A stretch of 48,844 nucleotides of DNA from Pannonibacter indicus (GCF_001418225.1 NZ_LIPT01000019.1:1-48844), one strand, 5' to 3'; shown: positions 17,330-25,266, counted from the first letter of the stretch. The notes: a model not told the origin generated them from the letters alone. Translations and numbers: made by a program.

Positions 17330-17863
17330 ATGCGCCCTATTGCCGTGATCATGCGTTCGCTTGCCCTTTTGGCGGTCTGTGGCGGCCTGCTGGGTCTTGC
17401 CCTTGCCGCGCCGGTGCAGGCCCGTGCAGAGCGCGTGGCCTTTGCATCGCAGGGGCTTGCTCCGGGCACGATCGTCATCCGCAACAGCGAGCGGCGGCTT
17501 TATCTGGTGCTGGGAGAAGGGCAGGCGCTGGCCTATCCGGTGGCGGTCGGCAAGAAGGGCAAGGCCTGGACCGGCCGCACCTATGTGACGGGCCGCTATC
17601 TGCGCCCTGCCTGGATTCCGCCAGCGGTGGTGAAACGCGATTTTCCGGACATGCCGGACCGGATCGAAGGCGGTGCGCCCAACAACCCGATGGGCGTTGC
17701 CGCCATGACGCTGGCCGGCGGTGAGTTCGCCATCCATGGCACCAACCGCCCCGGCAGCATCGGCCGCCCTGTCTCCTATGGCTGCATCCGCATGCACAAT
17801 GAACATATCGCCGACCTGATCCAGCGCGTGCGTGAAAACACCCCTGTGATCGCGCTGCCGTGA
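17330..17863 (+). CDS. L,D-transpeptidase (YkuD/ErfK family)
   Basis: 177 aa. The start is the ATG at 17330 behind GGGGGAAATC; the longer frame from 17267 lacks a signal. Residues 1-29 form a signal peptide (LLGLALAAPVQA). The catalytic domain carries IHGTNRPGSIGRPVSYGCIRM, with the nucleophile Cys in SYGCIRM near residue 159 and the conserved His upstream, matching the YkuD signature HxxxxxxxxG...SxGCxRM. It cross-links peptidoglycan 3-3 or attaches proteins in the periplasm. The substrate-lid segment WIPPAVVKRDFPDMPDRI is typical of the alphaproteobacterial branch. Its 3' end faces the vWA gene with 11 nt between. Confidence 0.92.
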   Translation: MRPIAVIMRSLALLAVCGGLLGLALAAPVQARAERVAFASQGLAPGTIVIRNSERRLYLVLGEGQALAYPVAVGKKGKAWTGRTYVTGRYLRPAWIPPAVVKRDFPDMPDRIEGGAPNNPMGVAAMTLAGGEFAIHGTNRPGSIGRPVSYGCIRMHNEHIADLIQRVRENTPVIALP

Positions 17864-17874
17864 GGCTGTGTAAA

Positions 17875-19128
17875 TTAGCCGTCCGCCTTGCGCAGCCAGT
17901 GGCGCGGGTCGGTGGAGGCCGCTGATGGCCCGGCGCTTTCGCCTGACAGCGTGCGCACGAGATCGGCGACGGCATCCAGCGAATGCGCGGCGCGGAACTC
18001 GTCCACATGCGGCAGCATGGTCCGGATGCCCTTGGCCTTGGCTTCGAACCCGTCAAACCGCAGCAGCGGATTGAGCCAGATCAGCCGCCGGCAGGAGCGG
18101 TGCAGGCGGGAGATTTCCCGCGCCAGATCCTCGTCCGTGTCCCGCTCCAGCCCGTCGGTGATCAGCAGCACCGTTGGCCCGCCCGACAGCACGCGGCGGG
18201 ACCAGAGGCGGTTGAACTCGTGCAGCGCAGTGGCAATGCGGGTGCCGCCGGACCAGTCGGCCACTCCGGCGGAACAGGCCGCCAGAGCTTCGTCCGGGTC
18301 CTTCATCCGCAGCTGCCGGGTGACGTTGGTGAGGCGCGTGCCGAACAGGAAGGTGTGCACGGCGGGCCGGGTTTCCGTCAGTGCATGCATGAAATGCAGG
18401 AGCAGGCGGGAATACTGGCTCATGGAGCCGGAGATATCGCACAGGGCGATGAGCGGCGGGCGCTTTTCCTGCGGCTTGCGGTGCTTCAGATCGATGATGG
18501 CTCCGCCTGCGCGCAAGGTTGCACCCAGTGTGCGGCGCGGGTCGATGCGCCCGCGCGCGGCAGGGGCGAGACGGCGGCGGCGGATCGTGTCCTTCGGCAT
18601 CGCCATGGCGCGCAGCGCCGCTTTCGCGGTCTCGATCTCGTCAGCCGTCATCTGGGCAAAGTCCCGCGATTGCAGCAGCTCGCGGCCGGATACGGTGAAG
18701 CGGGCATCCACCTCCACCTCGGGCTGCTCCTCGCGCGGCTCGCGCTCGCGGGCGGCCTTGAAGGCCTGGGAGACGCGGGTCTGTCCGGCCTTGGGCTTTT
18801 CCGGCGAGCCGCGCGGCGGGGCAACGGGGGAGAGGATGGCCAGCATCTTCTCGATGAGCCCGCGGCTCTGCCAGTAGATGCGGAAAGCCTCGTCAAACAG
18901 CACCCTCTGCTCGCGTTTGTGAACGAAGACGGCGTGCAGCGTCCAGTAGAAGTCCTCGCGGCTGGCAATGCCGCTCACCTCCACCGCGCGCACCGCGTCG
19001 ATGATGGAAGCCGGGCCGGCCGGAAGGCCTGCCTTGCGCAGGGTGCGGGCGAAATGCACGATATTTGCCACCATGCGGCCATCGAGGCTGGACGCCTGTT
19101 CTGCTTGCGGGGCGGCGGGTGTGATCAT
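17875..19128 (-). CDS. vWA-domain protein, CoxE-like
   Basis: 417 aa. The N-terminal half is a helical CoxE-type region (FARTLRKAGLPAGPASIIDAVRAV, VFVHKREQRVLFDEAFRIYW). Residues about 225-390 form the von Willebrand A domain with the MIDAS motif DISGSMSQYS and later DWSGGTRI and TDGLERD. A charged linker (residues 108-140) separates them. Known: CoxE/VWA proteins work with a MoxR-family AAA ATPase as a metal-dependent chaperone pair, for example inserting the active site of CO dehydrogenase or activating other metalloenzymes. The MoxR gene lies 10 nt upstream in the same operon. No molybdenum hydroxylase is in the window, so the client is unknown. Confidence 0.9.
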   Translation of the reverse strand: MITPAAPQAEQASSLDGRMVANIVHFARTLRKAGLPAGPASIIDAVRAVEVSGIASREDFYWTLHAVFVHKREQRVLFDEAFRIYWQSRGLIEKMLAILSPVAPPRGSPEKPKAGQTRVSQAFKAAREREPREEQPEVEVDARFTVSGRELLQSRDFAQMTADEIETAKAALRAMAMPKDTIRRRRLAPAARGRIDPRRTLGATLRAGGAIIDLKHRKPQEKRPPLIALCDISGSMSQYSRLLLHFMHALTETRPAVHTFLFGTRLTNVTRQLRMKDPDEALAACSAGVADWSGGTRIATALHEFNRLWSRRVLSGGPTVLLITDGLERDTDEDLAREISRLHRSCRRLIWLNPLLRFDGFEAKAKGIRTMLPHVDEFRAAHSLDAVADLVRTLSGESAGPSAASTDPRHWLRKADG

Positions 19129-19138
19129 CGCGCGGGGC

Positions 19139-20086
19139 TCAGACGTTCGGCATGGCGGCTGCGGTGGATGGCAGTGTGCTGCGGATTTCCTCCACCATCT
19201 GACGCAGCTTCGAGCCGCGCACCCGCTCGATATCGTCCTGATACTTCAGCAGGACGCCAAGCGTGTCACTGGCCATGTCCGGGTCCAATGCCAGTTCGTT
19301 CAGTTCGGTCAGTGCGGTTGCCCAGTCGAGGGTTTCGGCAACGCCCGGCTGCTTGAACAGGTCTTCCGTTGCGCGCAGGCGCTGGACGAAGGCGACGATT
19401 TCCGCCGTCAGCCGTTCGGGTGCGCCCGGCACCTTGCGCCGCACGATGGCCAGCTCCCGCTCTGCGTCCGGATAATCGACCCAGTGATAGAGACAGCGGC
19501 GTTTGAGAGCGTCGTGAATTTCGCGGGTGCGGTTGGTGGTGATGATCACCACAGGCGGCTCCTCCGCCCGGATGGTGCCCAGTTCCGGCACGGTCACCTG
19601 ATTGTCGGCCAGCACCTCCAGCAGGAAGGCCTCGAAGGCCTCGTCGGCGCGGTCCAGCTCGTCGATCAGGAACACCGGCGGGCCGGAGAGCGAGGGCTCC
19701 AGCGCCTGCAGCACCGGGCGCTTAATGAGGAAACGCTCGCTGAAGATGGAGCGGGAGAGGTCCGCATGGTCCGTGTCTCCAGCCGCTTCCGCAATGCGGA
19801 TCTCCACCATTTGCGCGGCATAGTTCCATTCATAGACGGCCGAGGCGATGTCGAGGCCTTCGTAACATTGCAGGCGGATGAGGTTGCGGCCCAGCGTGGC
19901 GGCCAGAACCTTGGCAATCTCCGTCTTGCCGACGCCGGCCTCGCCTTCCAGAAACAGCGGCCGCTTCATGCGCAGCGCCAGATGCAGCACGGTTGCCAGA
20001 TCACGGCCGGCGACATAGCCGCCCTGATCCAGCAGCGCGAGCGTGCCGTCGATGCTTTCGGGAAGGGGCGTGCGGGCGGTGGTCAT
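19139..20086 (-). CDS. MoxR-family AAA+ ATPase
   Basis: 315 aa. Walker A GEAGVGKTEI near residue 50, Walker B VFLIDELDRADEAF near 140, sensor TTNRTREIHDALKRRCLYHW, and a C-terminal lid. This matches the MoxR/CoxD group that pairs with a vWA partner. It is the first gene of a two-gene operon with the CoxE-like gene. It is transcribed away from the cytochrome c gene across a 270-bp region that contains CCGGCC-TGAA-GGCCGG at 20113-20128 and a CATATA-like promoter element near 20150. Role inferred: maturation of a metalloenzyme or membrane complex, possibly one using the cytochrome. Confidence 0.92.
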   Translation of the reverse strand: MTTARTPLPESIDGTLALLDQGGYVAGRDLATVLHLALRMKRPLFLEGEAGVGKTEIAKVLAATLGRNLIRLQCYEGLDIASAVYEWNYAAQMVEIRIAEAAGDTDHADLSRSIFSERFLIKRPVLQALEPSLSGPPVFLIDELDRADEAFEAFLLEVLADNQVTVPELGTIRAEEPPVVIITTNRTREIHDALKRRCLYHWVDYPDAERELAIVRRKVPGAPERLTAEIVAFVQRLRATEDLFKQPGVAETLDWATALTELNELALDPDMASDTLGVLLKYQDDIERVRGSKLRQMVEEIRSTLPSTAAAMPNV

Positions 20087-20356
20087 GCGGAAGGGCTCCC
20101 GGAACGTGCGGCCCGGCCTGAAGGCCGGAACTCTTGTCTTTAGTCCCTAACATATAGGCGCCAGCGGCAAGGCACAGCCCCTTTGCCGCAATTCATGGCC
20201 AGAATGGATCATGCTGAAGCAGCATTTCTCCGGAGGCTGAGGGTTTTGACGGACTTGCGAAGCAGAAGGGGGGCTGGCACGCAAAAGGAAGGCTGAGGGT
20301 GGACGGTCTGCGGGGCATGCGGCGGCGGACTTGCAGAAATCTTGAGGGAGAGGGAC

Positions 20357-20740
20357 ATGACAATGCTTTTCAGGCGAGGGCTGCGCGCTGCGGCCGTGGC
20401 AGTGATTCTGTTCGCTGCACCGGGCGCTGGTGCGGTGCTGGCGCAGGGTACACTTGCAGAGGCGGCGCAGGTGGAGCGCGGCAAGCTGATCGCAAAAGAG
20501 GCCTGTGCGGCTTGCCACGCCATCGGCCGTGATGATGCTTCGCCCAATGCGGATGCTCCGGCCTTCCGGGATCTGGGGCAGCGCTATCCAGTCGAGGATC
20601 TGGCGGAAAGCCTGGCCGAGGGCATCGTCACAGGCCATCCGGACATGCCGGAAGTGGCGCTGGAAGGGCAGGATGTGACATCCTTCATCGCCTATCTGAA
20701 GAGCATTCAGAGCAAAGGCGGCGCTGGCAGCACTCACTAA
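20357..20740 (+). CDS. Small periplasmic c-type cytochrome
   Basis: 127 aa. The start is the ATG at 20357 behind GAGGGAGAGGG; the in-frame TTG at 20342 would overlap that site. A signal peptide spans residues 1-30 (AGAVLAQG end). A single haem site CAACH lies near residue 54 and the distal Met is probably the one in PDMPEVALE, followed by VTSFIAYLKSIQ, the usual C-terminal helix of class I cytochrome c. It acts as an electron carrier in the periplasm. It is divergent from the MoxR-vWA operon; conserved proximity might mean a shared pathway, which I cannot show here. Confidence 0.9.
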   Translation: MTMLFRRGLRAAAVAVILFAAPGAGAVLAQGTLAEAAQVERGKLIAKEACAACHAIGRDDASPNADAPAFRDLGQRYPVEDLAESLAEGIVTGHPDMPEVALEGQDVTSFIAYLKSIQSKGGAGSTH

Positions 20741-20851
20741 AGTCTGCTGCTAACATATTGAAAAATATAGCGAAGATTCATTTTTTAATTGCGCGTTTAC
20801 TTCGCTGGCGCGACACTTATGCCGTGGTTTCGTCAAGGCATGAGGTGTTCC

Positions 20852-21124
20852 ATGGGCACAAGCGAAGACTTCCGCAAGCAGATGGCAGGCTACGGGCTGC
20901 TGACGGCTGAAATCCTGTACAGAATGCCGGATCATCCCGCCCTTCTGCAGAGTTTTCTCTGGCAGACAGAAGACAAGGCCCCGACCTTTCCGGAACTGCG
21001 CCGGTTTCTGGCGTTCTGGGAGCGGGAGATTCAGGCCTTCATCCACACGGTGCGTCTGGCTCATCAGGATCTGATCGGCCCGCGTGATGTGCGCTATGCC
21101 AAGGGCGAGTTCCTGATTCATTGA
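20852..21124 (+). CDS. usg: Usg family protein
   Basis: 90 aa. The ATG at 20852 has GAGGTG a few bases upstream and gives the family's length; a longer frame from 20789 adds unrelated residues. It contains the conserved GYGLLTAEILYRMPDHPALLQ, FLWQTEDKAPTFPELRRFL and VRLAHQDLI. Usg proteins are small, widespread in alphaproteobacteria and of unknown function (named from association with trpF). The upstream 110 bp are AT-rich and probably carry the promoter. It converges with the NHLP precursor genes. Confidence 0.88.
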   Translation: MGTSEDFRKQMAGYGLLTAEILYRMPDHPALLQSFLWQTEDKAPTFPELRRFLAFWEREIQAFIHTVRLAHQDLIGPRDVRYAKGEFLIH

Positions 21125-21141
21125 CGCGGTTGTCTCTGGAG

Positions 21142-21169
21142 CCAGCGGCTGGCAGCTGCCCGCCGCTGG
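21142..21169. terminator. Hairpin between convergent usg and precursor-peptide genes
   Basis: 8-bp arms CCAGCGGC (21142-21149) and GCCGCTGG (21162-21169). The loop itself contains the palindrome GGCAGCTGCC. It lies 17 nt past the usg stop and 48 nt past the stop of the first precursor gene, as expected of a bidirectional terminator. No T-run. Confidence 0.55.
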
Positions 21170-21217
21170 TCCTCAGCCGTCGCTGTCTTGGCTTGGAGTG
21201 CTCTACGCCGCAGGGCG

Positions 21218-21550
21218 TTACTTGCACATTGACCCGCCGATCGGCCGGCCGTCCTTGCCGTACTCTAGGAAGGTAGAGAACTTCGTTCCGCCGGAAGCAA
21301 AGTCCAAGAGCTCATCCGGCAGCTCGTCCTGCGCAATGCTGCGCGGCAGAACCAGCACGGCTTCGCCCGGAGCTTCTTCCACAACGGTGATTTTCATGGC
21401 CGGAATAGGGTCGGTGCCAAGCAGGGCCTTGAGAGCCGCGTGCGGATTGGCCTTCAGGTCCTCGCGAAACGCGCTGTCAGCGATAGCCTTTTCAATCAGC
21501 GCCTTTTCAATGTGCTGGCGCGCCTGTGCAATCGGATCATGGGCCGGCAT
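21218..21550 (-). CDS. NHLP-family RiPP precursor peptide, downstream copy
   Basis: 110 aa. The leader (about residues 1-88) resembles the nitrile hydratase alpha-subunit-like leader: RQHIEKALIEKAIADSAFRE, LKANPHAALKALLG, ITVVEEAPGEAVLVLPRS, DELPDELLDFASGG. The double-Gly after LLDFAS is the expected cleavage point. The remaining 22-residue core is Thr, Lys, FSTFLEYGKDGRPIGGSMCK: aromatic-rich at its N-terminal side, Gly-rich then a single Cys one residue before the end. Known: NHLP leaders guide ribosomal natural-product modification by LanM, YcaO/cyclodehydratase or radical SAM enzymes, and export by a C39-peptidase ABC transporter. None lies in this window. It follows the upstream copy by 72 nt, with a hairpin between. 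Confidence 0.82.
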   Translation of the reverse strand: MPAHDPIAQARQHIEKALIEKAIADSAFREDLKANPHAALKALLGTDPIPAMKITVVEEAPGEAVLVLPRSIAQDELPDELLDFASGGTKFSTFLEYGKDGRPIGGSMCK

Positions 21551-21582
21551 GTAAATGGGTCCCCGGAATGCTCTCTGAAAAG

Positions 21583-21607
21583 GGAGGGCGTGACCATCAC
21601 ACCCTCC
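21583..21607 (-). terminator. Attenuator/terminator between the two precursor genes
   Basis: Read on the minus strand: GGAGGGTGTGA (21607-21597), TGG loop, TCACGCCCTCC (21593-21583), then CTTTTC. The arms pair fully if one G-U is allowed (11 pairs). It begins 16 nt after the stop of the upstream precursor gene. Partial termination here would make more of the upstream peptide than the downstream one. Confidence 0.75.
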
Positions 21608-21622
21608 GGTGACTGTCAGCAG

Positions 21623-21955
21623 TTACTTCTTCTTGCAGCCGCCGCCATCCGGATACGGCGGGCCGTAGAGAATGAAGGACGAGAAGCTGGTGCCACCGGA
21701 GGCAAAGTCCAGCAGATCGTCCGGCAATTCGTCCTGCCCGATGGAGCGCGGCAGCACGAGGACGACTTCCCCCGGGGCCTCTTCAACCACTGTGATCTTG
21801 TAGGAGGGGATCGGGTCATTGCCGATCAGCTCCTTGATGGCCGCATGCGGGTTGCTCTTCAGCAGCTCGCGGAAGGCGGCATCGGACGAGGCCCTCAGGA
21901 TGAGGTGCTTCTCGATGTGCTGGCGGGCCTGGGTAAGCGGATCAAGTTCAGACAT
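21623..21955 (-). CDS. NHLP-family RiPP precursor peptide, upstream copy
   Basis: 110 aa, the same length as the downstream copy. ATG with GGGAG about 10 nt upstream. The leader is strongly similar to the other copy (RQHIEKHLILRASSDAAFRE, LKSNPHAAIKELIG, ITVVEEAPGEVVLVLPRS, DELPDDLLDFASGG), and the ITVVEEAPGE and LVLPRS blocks are nearly identical. After the GG the 22-residue core begins TSFSSFILYG, continues PPYPDGGGC and ends in three Lys. Core and leader thus diverge at different rates, as in true leader/core precursors. It is the first of the pair; its promoter must lie in 21956-22099 or upstream of the methyltransferase gene. No modifying enzyme is seen within 20 kb on either side. Confidence 0.82.
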   Translation of the reverse strand: MSELDPLTQARQHIEKHLILRASSDAAFRELLKSNPHAAIKELIGNDPIPSYKITVVEEAPGEVVLVLPRSIGQDELPDDLLDFASGGTSFSSFILYGPPYPDGGGCKKK

Positions 21956-22044
21956 GAGCTTCTACTCCCTGGTATTCTCATGAACTCCGGTCTGCTTCGC
22001 CATCCCTGCCGGGCGCTGGTGAAGCATCCTTGTCACGAGATCTA

Positions 22045-22058
22045 CCGGGAGTTCCCGG
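22045..22058. promoter_or_regulatory. Short palindrome upstream of the precursor genes
   Basis: CCGGGA (22045-22050) and TCCCGG (22053-22058) are separated by GT. It sits 90 nt upstream of the first precursor gene, in the 144-bp gap after the methyltransferase gene. It could be an operator or the methyltransferase terminator. Confidence 0.3.
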
Positions 22059-22099
22059 CGGACGGAGAACTTGACCCCAAATCTGCCGGTCAGGGCGTT

Positions 22100-22933
22100 T
22101 CAGGGCCTTGGCTGTATCCCGAGCCCCTTGCCGTCGCGCATGACGGCGCGCGCTTCGGGCAGAAAGTCCGAGCCATCGCCCTCATGCAGGACAAAGCCCG
22201 GCATCAGCCGCAGCGGCGCCTTGCTGGCGCGGATGGCGCGCAGCAGGATGCGGGTGGCGGCAGCATCGGCACGCGGGCGCAGGGGGATGATGTCGATGGC
22301 ACCGAACCGGCCCTGAAACACATCCAGCAGTTCCTGCAGGCCATCGGCACGGAAGATGACGGTAAGCGTGCCGCCTTCACGCAGGATATCCGTTGCGGTC
22401 TTCGCCCATGGCTCCAGCCCGCGCTCGTCCAGCACATGGGCGCTGGCCCGCTCGCCCGAGGGCGAGGCCCGGAACTGGCCGGGCTGATAATAGGGCGGGT
22501 TCATGATCACGTGATCGGCCATGCAAGGGGTGAGGCCCGCCGCATGGCGCTGGGAACCCTTGGCGGTGATATCGGCCTCCAGCACGCTCACGCGGGGTGC
22601 AAAGGCACCATTGAGGGAATCAGCCAGTGCGCGCCGGGCCAGAAGGGCGGCCAGCGGATCGATCTCCACCAGGGTGACGCGAATATCCGGCAGGCGCGCT
22701 GCCGCGCAGAATCCTGCTGTGCCAACACCTGCGCCCAGATCCACCACATGACCCTTTGTGCCATCGGGCAGGGCAGCTGCCAGATAGACCGCATCAAGGC
22801 CCGCACGGTGGAACCCCTTTGCGGGTTGCTCGACGGTGACAAGCCCGCCCAGAAAGGCATCGCGTGTGGTGGCAACGCCTTCCGGCAGCGCTTCAGAAGC
22901 AAGGTCAGAGGCAGAATGGACGGGGCTCGTCAT
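22100..22933 (-). CDS. tRNA1(Val) N6-adenine methyltransferase-like protein
   Basis: 277 aa. Class I SAM-dependent methyltransferase: motif I DLGAGVGTAGFCAA near residue 68, acidic motif TLVEIDPLAALLARRA, and catalytic NPPY (VIMNPPYYQPG) near 143, which indicates N6-adenine methylation. The N-terminal DAFLGGLVTVEQPAKGFHRAGLDAVYLA matches the TrmN6/YfiC group (PF05175-like). It probably modifies A37 of a valine tRNA. Its ATG begins one base after the stop of the DUF2007 gene, so the two form an operon. Confidence 0.88.
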   Translation of the reverse strand: MTSPVHSASDLASEALPEGVATTRDAFLGGLVTVEQPAKGFHRAGLDAVYLAAALPDGTKGHVVDLGAGVGTAGFCAAARLPDIRVTLVEIDPLAALLARRALADSLNGAFAPRVSVLEADITAKGSQRHAAGLTPCMADHVIMNPPYYQPGQFRASPSGERASAHVLDERGLEPWAKTATDILREGGTLTVIFRADGLQELLDVFQGRFGAIDIIPLRPRADAAATRILLRAIRASKAPLRLMPGFVLHEGDGSDFLPEARAVMRDGKGLGIQPRP

Positions 22934-22934
22934 G

Positions 22935-23168
22935 TCAGTGCCCTTCTTCCGGCGTCAGCTCATGGCCAAGGCCCGCGTCGCGCATCAGGCGGCGTGCGGC
23001 GGTGATCTGATCGGCAGGGACAAGGATTCGCCGGGGAATCATGGCGAGCGAACCTTCCAGAATGCTCATGTTGGCATCCGCGACAAAATGCGCGATCCCG
23101 GCTTCGTCAAACATCGCTCCCACAGCTGAAATGAGAACCAGATCATTGGTCTTCAGCAGTTCTTCCAT
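22935..23168 (-). CDS. DUF2007 family small protein
   Basis: 77 aa. MEELLKTNDLVLISAVGAMF, then IAHFVADANMSILEGSLAMIPRRILV and the C-terminal ADQITAARRLMRDAGL match the DUF2007 (putative signal transducing protein) pattern, a small ACT-like alpha/beta fold of unknown function. It is the first gene of an operon with the methyltransferase and divergent from the polyprenyl synthase gene, an arrangement I associate with many Hyphomicrobiales. Confidence 0.88.
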   Translation of the reverse strand: MEELLKTNDLVLISAVGAMFDEAGIAHFVADANMSILEGSLAMIPRRILVPADQITAARRLMRDAGLGHELTPEEGH

Positions 23169-23331
23169 GATCCCGGTTTCCCTCTCTGAATAGAGCGCAG
23201 TGCAGACACATGGTTTATGCGTCTTTTCCGGTGGTGAACAACACTGTTCACTGCCTTGTCAAACGATTGATCCCTTGCGGGGGGGCGCTCGGCGACCTAT
23301 TGTCCGCCAAAACCAGCCTTGGGAGAGTGTT

Positions 23332-24351
23332 TTGGCAGCCGTCGCCGCTTCCGCACCCGAATTGAAGAAAGCCAAGCCCGCAATCCAGCCGCTCGTCGAT
23401 CTGACGGCAGGCGGCATGGGGCAGGTCAACGATCTGATCCTGTCCAAGGCGGGCTCGAATGTCGAGCTTATCCCCGAGATTGCCAAGCATCTGATCGACT
23501 CGGGCGGCAAGCGTCTGCGGCCAATGCTGACCCTCGCCATGGCGGACATGTTCGGCTACCGCGGCACGGGCCATGTCATCCTCGCGGCCAGCGTCGAGTT
23601 CATGCACACGGCGACGCTGCTGCACGATGATGTGGTGGACGAGAGCGACATGCGCCGGGGCAAGCTGGCGGCGCGCAAGCTCTGGGGCAACCAGGCCAGC
23701 GTTCTCGTCGGCGACTATCTGCTCGGCCAGGCCTTCAAGATGATGGTGGACGTGGGTTCGCTGGAGGCCCTGCGCATTCTCGCCGAAGCCTCTGCCATCA
23801 TCGCCGAGGGCGAGGTGATGCAGCTGGGGGCGGCCAAGGACATTTCTACCAATGAGGCGCAGTATCTCAAGGTGATCGAGGCGAAGACCGCTGCGCTCTT
23901 TGCCGCTGCTGCCGAGGTCGGGCCTGTGATCGCCGGTGTCGAGGGGGCCAAGCGTGCGGCTGCCCGCCGCTATGGCATGGATCTCGGCCTTGCCTTCCAG
24001 CTCGTGGATGATGCGCTGGATTACGGCGGGTCCAGTGCGGATCTCGGCAAGCAGGTTGGCGATGATTTCCGTGAGGGCAAGATTACGCTGCCGGTCGTCG
24101 TATCGCTCGAGCGCGGCACGGACAGTGAGCGCGCCTTCTGGAAGCGTTGCCTTGAAGAGGGCAACATCCGCGACGGCGATCTTGAGGAAGCCATTGCCCT
24201 GATGCGCCGTCACGGCGCCATCGAGGAAACCATTGTCCGCGCCCGCCAGTATGGCGCCAGCGCCATGGCCGCCCTTGATGAACTGCCGCAGGGCCCGCTG
24301 ACGGACGCCCTGCGCGAGGCCGTCGAATTCTGCATCGCCCGGGTGAGCTGA
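23332..24351 (+). CDS. ispB: Long-chain polyprenyl (octaprenyl/decaprenyl) diphosphate synthase
   Basis: 339 aa from the TTG at 23332, which has GGGAGAG just upstream; a frame open to 23200 adds residues without similarity. It elongates farnesyl diphosphate to the ubiquinone side chain. First Asp-rich motif LLHDDVVDESDMRRG near residue 98, second QLVDDALDYGG near 225, GGKRLRPMLTLA near 60, and DDFREGKITLPVV near 245. All catalytic elements are present. It is divergent from the DUF2007 gene across about 160 bp and ends 3 nt from the convergent ispE. Chain length cannot be read from sequence by eye; octa- or decaprenyl is likely in this group. Confidence 0.93.
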   Translation: MAAVAASAPELKKAKPAIQPLVDLTAGGMGQVNDLILSKAGSNVELIPEIAKHLIDSGGKRLRPMLTLAMADMFGYRGTGHVILAASVEFMHTATLLHDDVVDESDMRRGKLAARKLWGNQASVLVGDYLLGQAFKMMVDVGSLEALRILAEASAIIAEGEVMQLGAAKDISTNEAQYLKVIEAKTAALFAAAAEVGPVIAGVEGAKRAAARRYGMDLGLAFQLVDDALDYGGSSADLGKQVGDDFREGKITLPVVVSLERGTDSERAFWKRCLEEGNIRDGDLEEAIALMRRHGAIEETIVRARQYGASAMAALDELPQGPLTDALREAVEFCIARVS

Positions 24352-24354
24352 GGC

Positions 24355-25266
24355 TTACCCGGCGCTCACTTCGCTGGCTGCAATCCACCAGCCGGGGTGC
24401 CGCTGGCGCAGGTCATCTGCAAGTGCGCCCGCTGCCTCCGGCGCGCAGAGGGCAAAGCAGGTGGCGCCGGAGCCGGACATGCGGCAGAACTCCGCTGCCG
24501 GGTGAGCTTCCAGCGCAGCCAGCACTTCCGCAATGACCGGTGACAGGGCGATGGCTGCGGCCTGCATGTCGTTGCGGGTGCCGTCCAGCCAGCGGATGAG
24601 ATCTTCGCGGCAGGTGAACTCTTCGGGCAGTGCGGGCAGGGGCGCATTGTTGCGGCGTTGAAGCGCGCGGAACACGGCAGGCGTGCTCACCGCCATGCCC
24701 GGATTGACCAGCACCAGGCCGCAGCGGGGCAGGGGGGGCAGCGGAGCAAGGGTTTCGCCGATGCCGGACATGCGGGCCGGCCGCCCGGCGAGGCAAACAG
24801 GCACGTCCGCCCCGAGATCCAGCGCGATGGATTGCAGCGCATCCGTAGGCACCGCGAGGCCTGTGGCCTCCAGGACCAGTGTCAGGGCGGCAGCCGCATC
24901 CGCCGATCCGCCGCCGATACCGGAGGCGACCGGCAGGTTCTTTTCCAGATGCACGGCAAAGGGTGGCAGAGACTGGCCGGACGCGTTCTGCAGCGCGGCG
25001 ATGGCGCGCAATACGAGATTGCTGTCCGCCGGGCCGCCGCCTTCCAGCGCGGCGGCAAAGGGGCCGGAGACGGTGAAGGAAGAGCTTGCCGCGGTCCGGA
25101 GGCTCAGCTGGTCGCCCGTTTCAGCGAAGATGGTGAAGCTGTCCAGCAGGTGATAGCCGTCTTCCCGCCGCCCCGTAATGTGCAGGGCCAGATTGATCTT
25201 GGCTCTGGCAAGGCAGGAAAAAACCGGCGCGGTGTCCGCGCCGGATGATGTTCCGTTCCCCCTCAT
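24355..25266 (-). CDS. ispE: 4-diphosphocytidyl-2-C-methyl-D-erythritol kinase
   Basis: 303 aa with the ATG at 25266; the frame is open further upstream but that part overlaps the TPR gene. GHMP kinase of the MEP isoprenoid pathway: ARAKINLALHITGRREDGYH at the N-terminus, the ATP-binding LPVASGIGGGSADAAAAL near residue 100, and the C-terminal MSGSGATCFAL. It phosphorylates CDP-methylerythritol. It starts 8 nt after the TPR gene stop, so the two are co-transcribed, and converges with the polyprenyl synthase, linking isoprenoid precursor supply with chain elongation at one locus. Confidence 0.93.
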   Translation of the reverse strand: MRGNGTSSGADTAPVFSCLARAKINLALHITGRREDGYHLLDSFTIFAETGDQLSLRTAASSSFTVSGPFAAALEGGGPADSNLVLRAIAALQNASGQSLPPFAVHLEKNLPVASGIGGGSADAAAALTLVLEATGLAVPTDALQSIALDLGADVPVCLAGRPARMSGIGETLAPLPPLPRCGLVLVNPGMAVSTPAVFRALQRRNNAPLPALPEEFTCREDLIRWLDGTRNDMQAAAIALSPVIAEVLAALEAHPAAEFCRMSGSGATCFALCAPEAAGALADDLRQRHPGWWIAASEVSAG

